Part shown: one piece after another, positions 38,942 through 47,969 of the stretch
How the letters are laid out: each line of letters opens with the position of its first letter
Position numbering within the stretch: position 1 is the stretch's first letter
Assembly (NCBI RefSeq): GCF_007750395.1
Contig: NZ_CP036281.1
Location: forward strand, 1,637,001-1,701,000
Reading direction: 5' to 3'
DNA length: 64,000 nucleotides
From: Polystyrenella longa
GTDB taxonomy: Bacteria > Planctomycetota > Planctomycetia > Planctomycetales > Planctomycetaceae
The notes under the pieces: generated by a model
Told to the model about the DNA's origin: nothing
What the model saw: only the letters and a program-made list of their open reading frames with translations
Database searches by the model: none
Made by a program: the position numbers and the translations under genes

Positions 38942-39856
38942 GTGTTTCGTGCCGCTTTAAAACAGATGCTGAAACCGCTCATCCGACTGATTGTCGGTGT
39001 GATCGCGATTCCGCTGTTTCGGCTGTTCATGAGGAAGGTCGTGCGGTTACAAACGCTTGACGCCGAACTGGAGAAAGACCTGGAAGAGTGGTTCCGCGCG
39101 TCGCTCATGTTGCTGGTGGCGACGGCGAATATGGAACACCTCTTTTTCGGTTGGGTGCCGGTGGAATTACTGGAAGACCATGGGTGGATTACCGTCACCT
39201 TCCGAGTGATGCTGGCGATCAGCGTCGTGCAATTGATGCCCGATCAGGAACTGTTCTCCATTATTCATCCCGGTCCCCCCAAACTGAAAATTAAAGGGAT
39301 TCGCAGCCTCTATACCGAGGTCCGTGATAAATGGAAGGCGATTGCCAAAGGCCTGCTCTGTCAGCACCTCAATCGATCCTCACCAATGTTCGCCATCATG
39401 GCTGCGATCTTCGGTGGAGTTGACCGCTTGCATCTTCGTGAACATTTGCAGGAAGCAGTTCACTTACTCGATCATTTTGGCAATGAAGTCGTCGGTGGCG
39501 CTAATCTGTTGGAGCATACCAATGCCGTTATTCAGGTGAATGGTTCTCAATACTTCACGATCGTCAGTAACGAAGGCTGGATCGTGGGTTGGGCGTGTTA
39601 CTTCATTGCGATTATTCAGTATCTGATAATTGGACTGGTGACTTCTAAAGACAAAGCTCTCGATGCTCTCTCCGAATTCGACAGACAAGTGGCGATCCGT
39701 CGACGTGAAATTATCGACGAGTTTGCACTACCGGAAGATCGTAATCGAGGAGAAGAACATCCGGTCGGTGTCGAGCCAGAGCCAACGCTAAAGCCAGATC
39801 CAGAGCCAACGCCCGACTCGTCTTCAGATGACGAGTCTACTCCGAAGGCAGAATGA
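38942..39856 (+). CDS. Membrane protein of unknown function
   Basis: This 304-residue protein has hydrophobic segments near residues 10-30 (PLIRLIVGVIAIPLFRLF), 55-65 (ASLMLLVATANMEHLFFGW) and 215-235 (GWACYFIAIIQYLIIGL), plus a charged C-terminus ending in a Pro/Glu/Asp repeat (EPEPTLKPDPEPTPDSS). It starts at a GTG 207 bp after the RT gene on the same strand, with no obvious ribosome binding site. No family can be named. It may be a chromosomal neighbour or a retron partner; the spacing and the possible terminator argue for an independent gene. Confidence 0.65.
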   Translation: MFRAALKQMLKPLIRLIVGVIAIPLFRLFMRKVVRLQTLDAELEKDLEEWFRASLMLLVATANMEHLFFGWVPVELLEDHGWITVTFRVMLAISVVQLMPDQELFSIIHPGPPKLKIKGIRSLYTEVRDKWKAIAKGLLCQHLNRSSPMFAIMAAIFGGVDRLHLREHLQEAVHLLDHFGNEVVGGANLLEHTNAVIQVNGSQYFTIVSNEGWIVGWACYFIAIIQYLIIGLVTSKDKALDALSEFDRQVAIRRREIIDEFALPEDRNRGEEHPVGVEPEPTLKPDPEPTPDSSSDDESTPKAE

Positions 39857-40229
39857 ACTTGTAACTGAACGTTCCGAGCAACTGATCTTCTTCACCTCGG
39901 TGGCACTGGAGGCATTGAGTAAAAGCACGCAGTGATCCCATCATGCGAATCGATTTCGGTTGACTGTCGACGACGAGATCTTCCCCTTCAAGTATTTGAG
40001 CCAGCGCGGAGATTTCGAAATCGGTTAAGGGGCGTGTGCTGGTTTCGTGCTGTCGCAATTCCTCCATCCGGGGAAGTTCGGGAGAGTTGTACGCAACAAG
40101 TTCCCCATGCTTTAACAGGCTGACCAAATGAAGCTGAACGAGTTTCCAATCGCTATGTTGCTTATTGCCGATCGTTGGCAGTTCCTGAAAACCATGAGAT
40201 CGAATGCAGCGAACATCTCGGCGGGCTGC
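39837..40229 (-). pseudogene. Remnant of a cytochrome c-like protein, N-terminus lost
   Basis: An open frame of 130 codons has protein-like content throughout (RSHGFQELPTIGNKQHSDWK, then LPRMEELRQHE, then CLQCHRGEEDQLLGTFSYKF with a c-type heme site CxxCH). Upstream it meets a TGA at 40230-40232 with no start codon between; the first possible start, a TTG at 40127, lies inside the conserved-looking part. The N-terminal half is missing, so it is a decayed or truncated gene. The C-terminus overlaps the end of the preceding plus-strand gene by 20 bp. Confidence 0.6.
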
Positions 40230-40488
40230 TCAAGTATTACTACCGCGACGCTGCGTGAAACCGCCTCCAATAAATGTAGGTCCTCGTGTTGTGATTCCGC
40301 GCTACCATTTCGCTCGGAAGGTTATTTTCGCATTGAATCTGACAATCAGCTTCGAGCAGTGAAACGAATCTCGTCCGAAAACCATCTCTTGTCTGCAACA
40401 CAACCACTTGGAATCACTCGTTTTCTACATCGGCTGAATATTTTTACGATACGCTGGCGCCGTGGCCGTATAAAGTGCAAAAGTCGAA

Positions 40489-41016
40489 CTAAGGTACGGT
40501 TATTATTCCATCATCACCCAAGTCATCGATCGCCTGATAAGATACGTCATCGTCCGCCTGAAGTTTTACTGCATCATTGTAAATGCCCACATAGTAGAGA
40601 CATCGACCATCACTGATAGTATGAATTCCATACACACCCACCTCGCCAAGAGTTGGGCTTCCATCAGAAAGCGTGTGAAGTTTTTTACCGGATTCCCTTC
40701 TCGCATAGAACTTGGTCAAGTTTGTAGAGAGAATTTCATTTTCTGAACTAGATATTTCTACAACTGGTCCATTGACATGATAAGTCATTTTTTCACTAAT
40801 TTGAGAAGGTTTGTTAACAGGGACTGTGTAAAAGGCACCATTAAAGTCATCCGCTATTATAAAGCCGTATGAAATCACTTTTGGTTGCCGAAAGAGGAAG
40901 GATATACTAATAAACACAGTAATACCCATGAATAACAATCCGGCAATAACAGCGGTTCGTTTTAAAACTCCAGAACGCGGACTAGCTACAAAGTACTGTT
41001 GAGCGATGAGGTACAT
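40489..41016 (-). CDS. Hypothetical single-pass membrane protein
   Basis: This 175-residue protein has one transmembrane helix (TAVIAGLLFMGITVFISISFLF) near residue 22 and a soluble beta-rich domain. The ATG at 41016 lies about 14 bp from the left end of the IS element. The gene is more AT-rich than the chromosome on each side, in keeping with acquired DNA. No family was recognised, and it may be a fragment. Confidence 0.5.
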   Translation of the reverse strand: MYLIAQQYFVASPRSGVLKRTAVIAGLLFMGITVFISISFLFRQPKVISYGFIIADDFNGAFYTVPVNKPSQISEKMTYHVNGPVVEISSSENEILSTNLTKFYARRESGKKLHTLSDGSPTLGEVGVYGIHTISDGRCLYYVGIYNDAVKLQADDDVSYQAIDDLGDDGIITVP

Positions 41017-41029
41017 GATTTGCCTAGAG

Positions 41030-41904
41030 GGAGTTTCAAATCCGTTTAAGTATAAAGATCAGACAAGCGAGTTGCACGAAGCTGTGGTACAGGTGAGCGT
41101 AATAATCGTAACGCACAACCAGCCTGCGAAAGTTTTTCAGCCAACTGATCGTGCGTTCGACTCTCCAGCGTTTGCGGTAGCGGCGGAAGGATCGACCATC
41201 CTGAGTTGGTTTCTTCTTACGATTCTTTTTGTGAGGAGTGACTAACTCTATCCCTCGCCACCTGAAGAGACGGTGCCGCAGCGGATCACTGTCGGCGATT
41301 TTATCATAAAGCAGTCGTTCCGGTTCTCGATAGGGAACCACGGAATGATCGAGCAACGTTTCGATCAATTTCACCTCAGCGGGCTACGCACTATGCACCT
41401 CTGCACTCAGGGGTATTCTTCGACCATCCAAGAGCAGCATGATCTTGGTTCCCTTACCGCACTTGGTGGGCCCAACGCTTTCCCCCTTTTTTTTGTAGGA
41501 GCAAACGTGCCATCGGCCATCCCTTCAGTCCAGTCGAGTTCCCCCTCCTGCTGGAGTTTTTCTACGAGTCGTTCCCAATCGAGTCGAAAGACTCCCGACT
41601 CTGTCTATGATTTGAATCGCCTCCAACACATTGTAAAAGAGGGAAACGATTTTGGTAAATCCTTCCAACGGGCGCCTGTTCTCAGCACCCAAAGAATGCC
41701 TTCAAAGCACTCTCGTGGTGGTGCCTGTGGCCGCCCCCCCCCAAACTTGGGAGGGCCCCTCTCAGGGAAAGAGGTCTTCGACCAAAAGCCATTGCTCATC
41801 AGTGAGTTACGTAACACAGTCCGTCCTGGATGCTGTTGTGTATCGTTTGAGTGAGGGATACCATTCCAGCGTCATCTCCATTGTTAAGTCTCCTTTAAGG
41901 AGAC
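41030..41904 (-). mobile_element. Degenerate IS5-family (IS427-like) insertion sequence
   Basis: An element of roughly 870 bp holds a broken DDE transposase. The two ends are weakly alike: GGAGTTTCAAATC at 41030 reading in, and GGAGACTTAACAATG reading in from about 41903. The right end is a GTCTCCTT-T-AAGGAGAC palindrome (41888-41904). No confident target duplication was found (CTAG on the left, no match on the right), so the borders are approximate. Confidence 0.75.
41036..41881 (-). pseudogene. IS5-family transposase, multiply broken
   Basis: Reading from an ATG at 41881 (with AAGGAG eight bases upstream), the frame gives a family N-terminus (EWYPSLKRYTTASRTD), then an in-frame TAA, LTDEQWLLVEDLFP, and a frameshift. 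ERGPPKFGGGRPQ and CFEGILWVLRTGARWKDLP follow in a new frame, then a TAG at 41605. Next come DWTEGMADGTFAPTKK, a frame change in an A8-G5 run, and a TAG at 41384-41386. The C-terminal DDE part (41374-41036; YDKIADSDPLRHRL, RRYRKRWRVERTISWLKNF) remains open. At least four lesions mean it is inactive. Confidence 0.85.
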
Positions 41905-41916
41905 AATACAATGCAA

Positions 41917-42174
41917 TCAACAGACCAATTCGTTCAGTAATTCTATGGTTTTGCAGCTGCCTCTACTTACATCCAGTAAATGTAAAGCCAAGCTCAGGAA
42001 TACCATCGTTATTCCAATAAAACCAAAAATGAAATCGATAAAAGACGCAATGGAAATTAATAGACCGAACAGTGTTCCAGCTCCGTAGCCAGCGGTTTTC
42101 GTCCGTGGCAAACAGATTAATAGAAGAAAGAAACCAAAAAGAAAGGCGGACAAATATAACATGGAATAGAACAT
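41917..42174 (-). CDS. Small hydrophobic membrane protein
   Basis: This 85-residue protein has three likely transmembrane segments (YLSAFLFGFFLLLICL, GAGTLFGLLISIASFIDFIFGF, ITMVFLSLALHLL). The ATG at 42174 has only a weak AAGAG upstream. It lies between the IS and the fae terminator. It has no known family; it is a plausible real gene but unproven. Confidence 0.5.
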   Translation of the reverse strand: MFYSMLYLSAFLFGFFLLLICLPRTKTAGYGAGTLFGLLISIASFIDFIFGFIGITMVFLSLALHLLDVSRGSCKTIELLNELVC

Positions 42175-42290
42175 AAAGGCTCTTTTTCACAGTATAGAAC
42201 GAAGGAGATAGGTCCTGATCCAAGCGAATAACGATGGGTTCTGCTGTAATATTAACGGGTCTGGTCGAGATGAAAAGAACTCATTCCACA

Positions 42291-42331
42291 AAAAAACATC
42301 CTGATGATAATTTTATCATCAGGATGTTTAA
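42291..42331. terminator. Strong bidirectional rho-independent terminator
   Basis: A 17-bp perfect stem (AAACATCCTGATGATAA at 42294-42310 with its complement at 42313-42329) has a two-base loop. It is flanked by A6 on the left, which reads as T6 for minus-strand transcripts. It lies about 107 bp downstream of fae and can terminate it. Confidence 0.93.
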
Positions 42332-42437
42332 ATTTATTCTCAGCAGATCGTCGAATAACCAATCGCTATCTGGCTTCGCAAAGCCTCGCGTCGATTAACG
42401 TTCGACGTCCACAAGTCGCCCCATCGAGGCGGAGGCC

Positions 42438-42935
<498 letters not shown>

Positions 42936-43307
42936 GTTGCTTCTCCTGAAATTTCTTGAGTGTTCCGACAGAGGGGTAAGTTAGTGAGTCTCTGACGGAG
43001 CGTAGGGGCATCTATATTGTGAGCGGTCGAATTGAGCTCTTCTCAACTCGAATATGGTACGATCGGATGTCGCTACACTCACCGTAATTGAATCGATATG
43101 CGATAGTCAGCGGAACGGAACACCGGAAAGAAGGCCCTGAGGGGCGAGAACCCGGCGATTTAGACCCGCTTGGATGATTGGCAGTCAGTCTACTGATTTC
43201 TGGAAATTTCGCTCCGGATGTCGCAGCACCGATCCGCTTTTCATTCCCCATTTGATAGCATTTCAGCCACTTGATTTCCAGTTCGTGCGGAAACTTTTCA
43301 AAAGAGG
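42936..43307. other. Divergent promoter region of fae and the ATP-grasp gene
   Basis: No gene was found. A 10-bp dyad with one mismatch (TCGAATTGAG at 43027-43036, CTCAACTCGA at 43042-43051, 5-bp spacer) lies about 90 bp upstream of fae and is a candidate operator. Confidence 0.45.
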
Positions 43308-44558
43308 GTGATTCAAATCTCTCAAACGGCGTCTAACTCCGGTTTAAAACCGATTTTAATTGCCGGATGTTCGGTTCGGGCTGCAGTCTGGTCGGCGAGA
43401 AGCGTCCAAATTGCCTGTATCGCCGCCGATCAATTCGGTGACGTCGATCTTCGTGCGTCGGGCGTCGCCTGGCTTCCCCTTAGTTCCGATTATCATGAAC
43501 TTCCCGAATATGTCCAACAACTGGACCTTTCCGGCTGGTGTTACACAGGTGGCCTGGAAAATCATCCGGAACTATTGAGACAGTGTGAACGGAGCGCCCC
43601 TTTATTCGGCGTCCGTAGCTATTCGGTAGAACGACTACGCGATCCGATACTACTATCCCGCGTTGTGGAACCGACGGGTATTCATGTGCCTGAAACCAGA
43701 TTGATGACCGGAAAGGCCCCCGACGGGGACTGGCTGCTCAAACCCTGGCGCTCGGGGGGAGGGCAGCGAATCCGCCAAGCCGACAGAGCAGGGGCACAAA
43801 CAGGGACAGGGGGCGAGTCGTTTTATCTGCAGCGACGCGTTCGTGGAGTTCCTTATTCGGTCAGTTTTCTCGCCCGGAATGGAAAAGGAGAGATTCTGGG
43901 GGCTGTGCGGCAGTTCATCGCGACCTCCAGCGAAATCCAGGTATCTCGGGGGATACGCCTTCAGTTCCCATTTCTTTTTTGTGGCGGCGTGACCTGTGAA
44001 GTCGGGGAAGTGGCCTCCCCAGATGTTCTACAGGATTTGGTTGATCGCCTTGTTCAGGAATTCGAACTGGTGGGTTTATGTGGTATCGATTTAATTAAAA
44101 CGGACACATCCCGAACTTGCCTGCTGGAAGTGAATCCCCGGTATACAGCGACGATGGAATTGCTGGAGCGACGGAGTGGAACCCGTTTTCTTCCACAGCA
44201 TTTTGCCGCTTGTCAGGGAAAAGAAGCTACGATTCCAGCGTTTTCTGCCACAAAAGACAGCGTCCGACCGATGTATGTCGCCAAACAGGTCCTTTACACG
44301 CCGACAGGGCTGACCATCGGCGAGGAAGGCTTGGTTTCCTTGCTGGGAGGGAGCTTTCTCCAAGCGTCAGACGCCGAGATTATTTTGGCAGATCAGCCTG
44401 CTCCAGGCTCCGTTTTACAGGCGGGTTGGCCTATTTGCTCGTTAATTTCGCTCGGAAGGACGGAAGAGCAATGTTTACGGACTCTTCGGTACTATGCCGG
44501 AAGGTTGGCTATTGTGCTTGATCAGGAAAAATGGTCCGAGTATCATCGAGACCTGTAA
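43308..44558 (+). CDS. ATP-grasp protein, possible H4MPT-associated ligase
   Basis: This 416-residue protein has an ATP-grasp core. Visible parts are the nucleotide-contacting DWLLKPWRSGGGQRIRQAD, the ESFYLQRRVRGVPYSVSF hinge, and the magnesium-binding GLCGIDLIKTDTSRTCLLEVNPRYTATMELLE. The N-terminal ILIAGCSVRAAVWSAR resembles a Rossmann-like preatp-grasp domain. ATP-grasp proteins of this type (OrfY-like) are found with H4MPT genes in methylotrophs and planctomycetes. The position divergent from fae suggests a role in making the cofactor side chain; this is inference. The carboxylate and amine substrates are unknown. Confidence 0.8.
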   Translation: MIQISQTASNSGLKPILIAGCSVRAAVWSARSVQIACIAADQFGDVDLRASGVAWLPLSSDYHELPEYVQQLDLSGWCYTGGLENHPELLRQCERSAPLFGVRSYSVERLRDPILLSRVVEPTGIHVPETRLMTGKAPDGDWLLKPWRSGGGQRIRQADRAGAQTGTGGESFYLQRRVRGVPYSVSFLARNGKGEILGAVRQFIATSSEIQVSRGIRLQFPFLFCGGVTCEVGEVASPDVLQDLVDRLVQEFELVGLCGIDLIKTDTSRTCLLEVNPRYTATMELLERRSGTRFLPQHFAACQGKEATIPAFSATKDSVRPMYVAKQVLYTPTGLTIGEEGLVSLLGGSFLQASDAEIILADQPAPGSVLQAGWPICSLISLGRTEEQCLRTLRYYAGRLAIVLDQEKWSEYHRDL

Positions 44559-44610
44559 ATTCTAATTCCCCCGGCAGCTTTACTTTAACGAAAATCAATA
44601 TCCCCCGGTC

Positions 44611-45963
44611 ATGAGTAATCCACACGATGTTCGCATTCAAGAAGTGAGTTGCGAAATTGAATCTGTCGTCTTTCGAACACCATTGAAATTTGGAGGACGG
44701 GTTGTAAGTAAAGCTGAACTACTGAACGTCTTCGTGACAGTGGAGCGGCGCGATGGACATCTCGCCGAAGGCTTCGGGAGTATGCCATTAGGAAACATCT
44801 GGGCCTGGCCCACGGACAAAGTCGAACCCGAGACGACTTTGGAGATTATGAAGAAGTTCGGTGAGGAGGTTGCCCGAATCGCCAATGCCTACACACCGTA
44901 TGGGCATGCACTCGAAATCAGCTTTCAGCTCTCGGCCGAGTACTACCATCTCGGGCGGACATTACCGGGTCGAATGGGGCACGATGTGGTCATGCCGGAA
45001 CTGGCTCAATTGGTGGCGGCCAGTCCGTTTGATGCCGCACTCCATGATGCTTACGGACGCGCGCAGGACTTAAACAGTTACAACACACTCTCGTCCGAAT
45101 TCATGAACGAGGATCTGGCGTTCTACCTTGACGATCAATTCGAGGGAGAATACCTCGACAAATACACACTGCGGGAACCGACCAAAACTCTACCGCTCTA
45201 TCATCTGGTCGGTGCACTGGATCCATTGACCGACGGTGATATTGAAAACCGGATTGGCGACGGCATGCCGGAGACACTCGGAGAGTGGATCAAGGCAGAT
45301 GGTCTGACACACCTGAAAATCAAACTGGCGGGCGACGACTTGGAGTGGGACGTCAACCGAGTTATCTCGATTGACAGGGTGGCCTCGGAAGTTCAGGCGG
45401 AGCGAGGTTGCACCGAGTGGTATTACTCTTGCGACTTCAACGAGAAATGCGCGAACGTTCAATACGTTCTCGATTTTCTGAATCGCATTCGAGAAGTAGC
45501 GGCGCCTGCTTTTGATCGGATTCAATATATTGAACAACCGACCTCTCGCGATCTGAAAGCGAACCCCGGTAACAAAATGCATGAAGCAGCAAAGATCAAG
45601 CCGATCGTGATTGATGAAGCGCTCACCGATTACGAAGCTTTACTACTGGCACGGGAACAGGGTTACTCCGGTGTGGCTCTCAAAGCGTGTAAGGGCCAAA
45701 CGGAATCACTTTTCATGGCCGCTGCCGCTCAGAAGTTTGGCATGTTCCTCTGTGTGCAGGATCTGACCTGTCCCGGTTATTCATTCCTGCACTCTTCTTC
45801 GCTCGCGGCCCGTATCCCGGGCGTTGCGGCCATCGAAGGTAACGGGCGACAATTCTGTCCCGCTGGGAATAAAAAACTCGCAACAGAGTTTCCCTCAATG
45901 TTCAAAATTAAGAATGGAACAGTGGATACCGGTGTTCTGAATGGAGAAGGACTCGGCTTCTAA
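44611..45963 (+). CDS. Enolase-superfamily (mandelate racemase/muconate lactonizing type) enzyme
   Basis: This 450-residue protein has the enolase-superfamily layout. An N-terminal capping domain (VFRTPLKFGGRVVSKAELLNVFV) precedes a modified TIM barrel with catalytic Lys in HLKIKLAGDD, metal ligands Asp in YYSCDFNEKC, Glu in RIQYIEQPTS and Asp in PIVIDEALTD, and a second Lys in SGVALKACKG. Such enzymes abstract a proton alpha to a carboxylate (racemases, epimerases, dehydratases). Substrate specificity is not readable. It follows the ATP-grasp gene by 52 bp and may share its transcript. Confidence 0.88.
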   Translation: MSNPHDVRIQEVSCEIESVVFRTPLKFGGRVVSKAELLNVFVTVERRDGHLAEGFGSMPLGNIWAWPTDKVEPETTLEIMKKFGEEVARIANAYTPYGHALEISFQLSAEYYHLGRTLPGRMGHDVVMPELAQLVAASPFDAALHDAYGRAQDLNSYNTLSSEFMNEDLAFYLDDQFEGEYLDKYTLREPTKTLPLYHLVGALDPLTDGDIENRIGDGMPETLGEWIKADGLTHLKIKLAGDDLEWDVNRVISIDRVASEVQAERGCTEWYYSCDFNEKCANVQYVLDFLNRIREVAAPAFDRIQYIEQPTSRDLKANPGNKMHEAAKIKPIVIDEALTDYEALLLAREQGYSGVALKACKGQTESLFMAAAAQKFGMFLCVQDLTCPGYSFLHSSSLAARIPGVAAIEGNGRQFCPAGNKKLATEFPSMFKIKNGTVDTGVLNGEGLGF

Positions 45964-45993
45964 AGAGCCACAATCTTTCTGGGCTATGAAGAT

Positions 45994-46023
45994 ATAACCG
46001 ATTAAGACATAACCGATTAAGAC
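45994..46023. repeat. Direct tandem duplication of 15 bp
   Basis: Two copies of ATAACCGATTAAGAC lie side by side, followed by a partial third copy. They are in the spacer after the enolase-superfamily gene. Confidence 0.85.
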
Positions 46024-46169
46024 ATAGAAGTGGCCGGGTTCCATTCTCAAACAGGGAACTCGGCCTCTTTGCTTTCTGGTAGACTCGACAAACGGGAAGC
46101 CTAAACGAACAATAGATCTGGTTTCCCATTTTCTGTTTCCAAACTCCATTCGAGGAACGAGGGGTTTAA

Positions 46170-46607
46170 ATGACAGCTGAGAGAAAAAGTGAGCCGGAAT
46201 CTGAAGGAAAGTCGCCAGAAGAGGTCTCCTTATGGGAGTTCTGGACGACCTTACCGATCAAACTTCAGCGCGAATCTGTCACATTCATCATTATCAATCT
46301 GTGTGATATTCTGATGACGTGGTTTCTACTGGCGGGGCGACCGATGCATTCCGATCACCATACGGGGAATAGCTTCTACGAATCCAATCCGTTGGCCGGG
46401 TACATTCTCAATCACTGGGGGATTGAGGGGATGGTCTACTTCAAATCGGCGATGGTGGGATTCGTGATTCTGGTCACCCAGATCATCGCCCAGTCCAAAT
46501 TGCCCGTCGCTCGCTGGATTTTGAACTTTGGTTCTATCATTGTACTGTGTGTGGTCTGCTACAGCTTCTGGCTTTATAAACAACACGCGGGACCAGTCGA
46601 TGTCTGA
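46170..46607 (+). CDS. DUF5658-like membrane protein
   Basis: This 145-residue protein has three or four transmembrane segments. The first holds IINLCDILMTWFLL, followed by NSFYESNPLAGYILNHWG and GMVYFKSAMVGFVILV, a pattern of DUF5658 proteins. The function is unknown. GAGGGG precedes the ATG by about five bases. Confidence 0.7.
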   Translation: MTAERKSEPESEGKSPEEVSLWEFWTTLPIKLQRESVTFIIINLCDILMTWFLLAGRPMHSDHHTGNSFYESNPLAGYILNHWGIEGMVYFKSAMVGFVILVTQIIAQSKLPVARWILNFGSIIVLCVVCYSFWLYKQHAGPVDV

Positions 46608-46742
46608 TCCCGCGCGGTGAGGTCATTTGGTTATTGGAGCCATCCTGAAAACCGGTTGTGGTTACGTTTAACCTCACGAGACAGGGACGAATCGGACCCC
46701 TCAGAGGGTTTCAGGGCCGCTTAAAATTTTCAAGTGGTCCTT

Positions 46743-47807
46743 TTAGACACGGACCAGCTTGTTAATGCGGCCTGTCGAGACCCATTCGGAAACGTAAATG
46801 TTGCCGTCCGCATCGAAGCAGGCGTCGTGAGGATGAACGAATTTGCCTGATTTCCATCGCGAGGCATCGCGTCGAACTTCGAAGCCATCCAGAACCTCTT
46901 TAGTCCACTCAGGATCGTTACCCAGATGCACGATCGGTTTGTTGTTAATATCAAACAGGGAAACACGCGCGTGCAAATCAGGCACCAGCATGATTTCGCC
47001 TTGAATATCGATGTCCGCTGGGAAGTTCACATCGTCAACGAAGTCGATGTGCTCTCCTTCAAGAGTGAAGTATTGCAACCGGGCGTTGGCGCGGTCAGCG
47101 ACGACCAGTGAAGGCGTACGCCCCGGACGATCATCCAGCCAGAGTCCATGCGGTGTCTGCATTTTGCCAGGTTCAGTTCCTTTGCCTCCCCAGGTACGAA
47201 CCCACACGGCATCTTTATCGTACTGATGGATGAAGTGAGAACCGTAACCATCGCCCACATAGAAACCACCATCGGGATGGAAAGCGACGTTCGTGGGGCG
47301 GAACTCATCAATACGCGAATATGCGTGGGCTTCAGTGGGATAGCTCAGCTTCCAGATCTGCTCGCCCGATAACGTCGTTTTGATGACTTCCCGATTCTTA
47401 ACATCGGAGAGGTACAGGAACTGTTCGCCATCTTCAGAACGAACATCGATGCCGTGTCCACCGCCATGATATTCTTTGCCGAAGGAGCGGACGTACTTAC
47501 CATCAGGGTCGAATACCACGATGGCGTCCATCACTTCTTCTTCCGCCGATTGATGTTTGATGTAAATCATTCCCTCGCCATCGATGGCTACCCCGTGGGT
47601 AGCCCCCCAACGGATTGAGTCAGGAAGTTCTCCCCAACCGTGCTGACAGCTGTATTGATATTCCCCTTCGCCAACTATGGGTGTCTTCTTACCTGATTTG
47701 TCGGAGGCGCGAACGAAGAAGGGCTGCAAGGCAGTAGCGGCAGCAATGCCTGTGCCGGCCGTTTTTAAAAACGTGCGGCGGCTGGTGCGTGGGTCGTTAG
47801 CAGACAT
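46743..47807 (-). CDS. Tat-exported NHL-repeat beta-propeller protein
   Basis: This 354-residue protein has a twin-arginine signal (SRRTFLKTAGTGIAAATALQ) and a six-bladed propeller of NHL-like repeats. Each repeat contains phrases such as HGVAIDGEGMIYI, VAFHPDGGFYVGDGYG, PHGLWLDDRPGRTPSLVVAD and CFDADGNIYVSEW. Related proteins include peptidyl-alpha-hydroxyglycine lyase-like propellers, but the zinc-site residues cannot be verified, so enzymatic function is not claimed. It would act outside the cytoplasmic membrane. Confidence 0.88.
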   Translation of the reverse strand: MSANDPRTSRRTFLKTAGTGIAAATALQPFFVRASDKSGKKTPIVGEGEYQYSCQHGWGELPDSIRWGATHGVAIDGEGMIYIKHQSAEEEVMDAIVVFDPDGKYVRSFGKEYHGGGHGIDVRSEDGEQFLYLSDVKNREVIKTTLSGEQIWKLSYPTEAHAYSRIDEFRPTNVAFHPDGGFYVGDGYGSHFIHQYDKDAVWVRTWGGKGTEPGKMQTPHGLWLDDRPGRTPSLVVADRANARLQYFTLEGEHIDFVDDVNFPADIDIQGEIMLVPDLHARVSLFDINNKPIVHLGNDPEWTKEVLDGFEVRRDASRWKSGKFVHPHDACFDADGNIYVSEWVSTGRINKLVRV

Positions 47808-47969
47808 GGTGGGCAGGAACCTTTCCAGAAGGTGGGGAAATGAAGCGGTAGATAATGTGATTTGCGAACAGTCAGTTCGGGTGAGATCGCTGAGAAAACA
47901 AGTGGAGAGAACAGATCCATCCTAGCTTTTCAAAGAGGAAGGCTCCAGCCCCTATTCGCGGGAAATTGC

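Noticed and set aside
41036-41374. Intact small transposase
   Set aside because: The preceding conserved codons lie in frame behind a TAG, so it is the C-terminal part of a broken gene.
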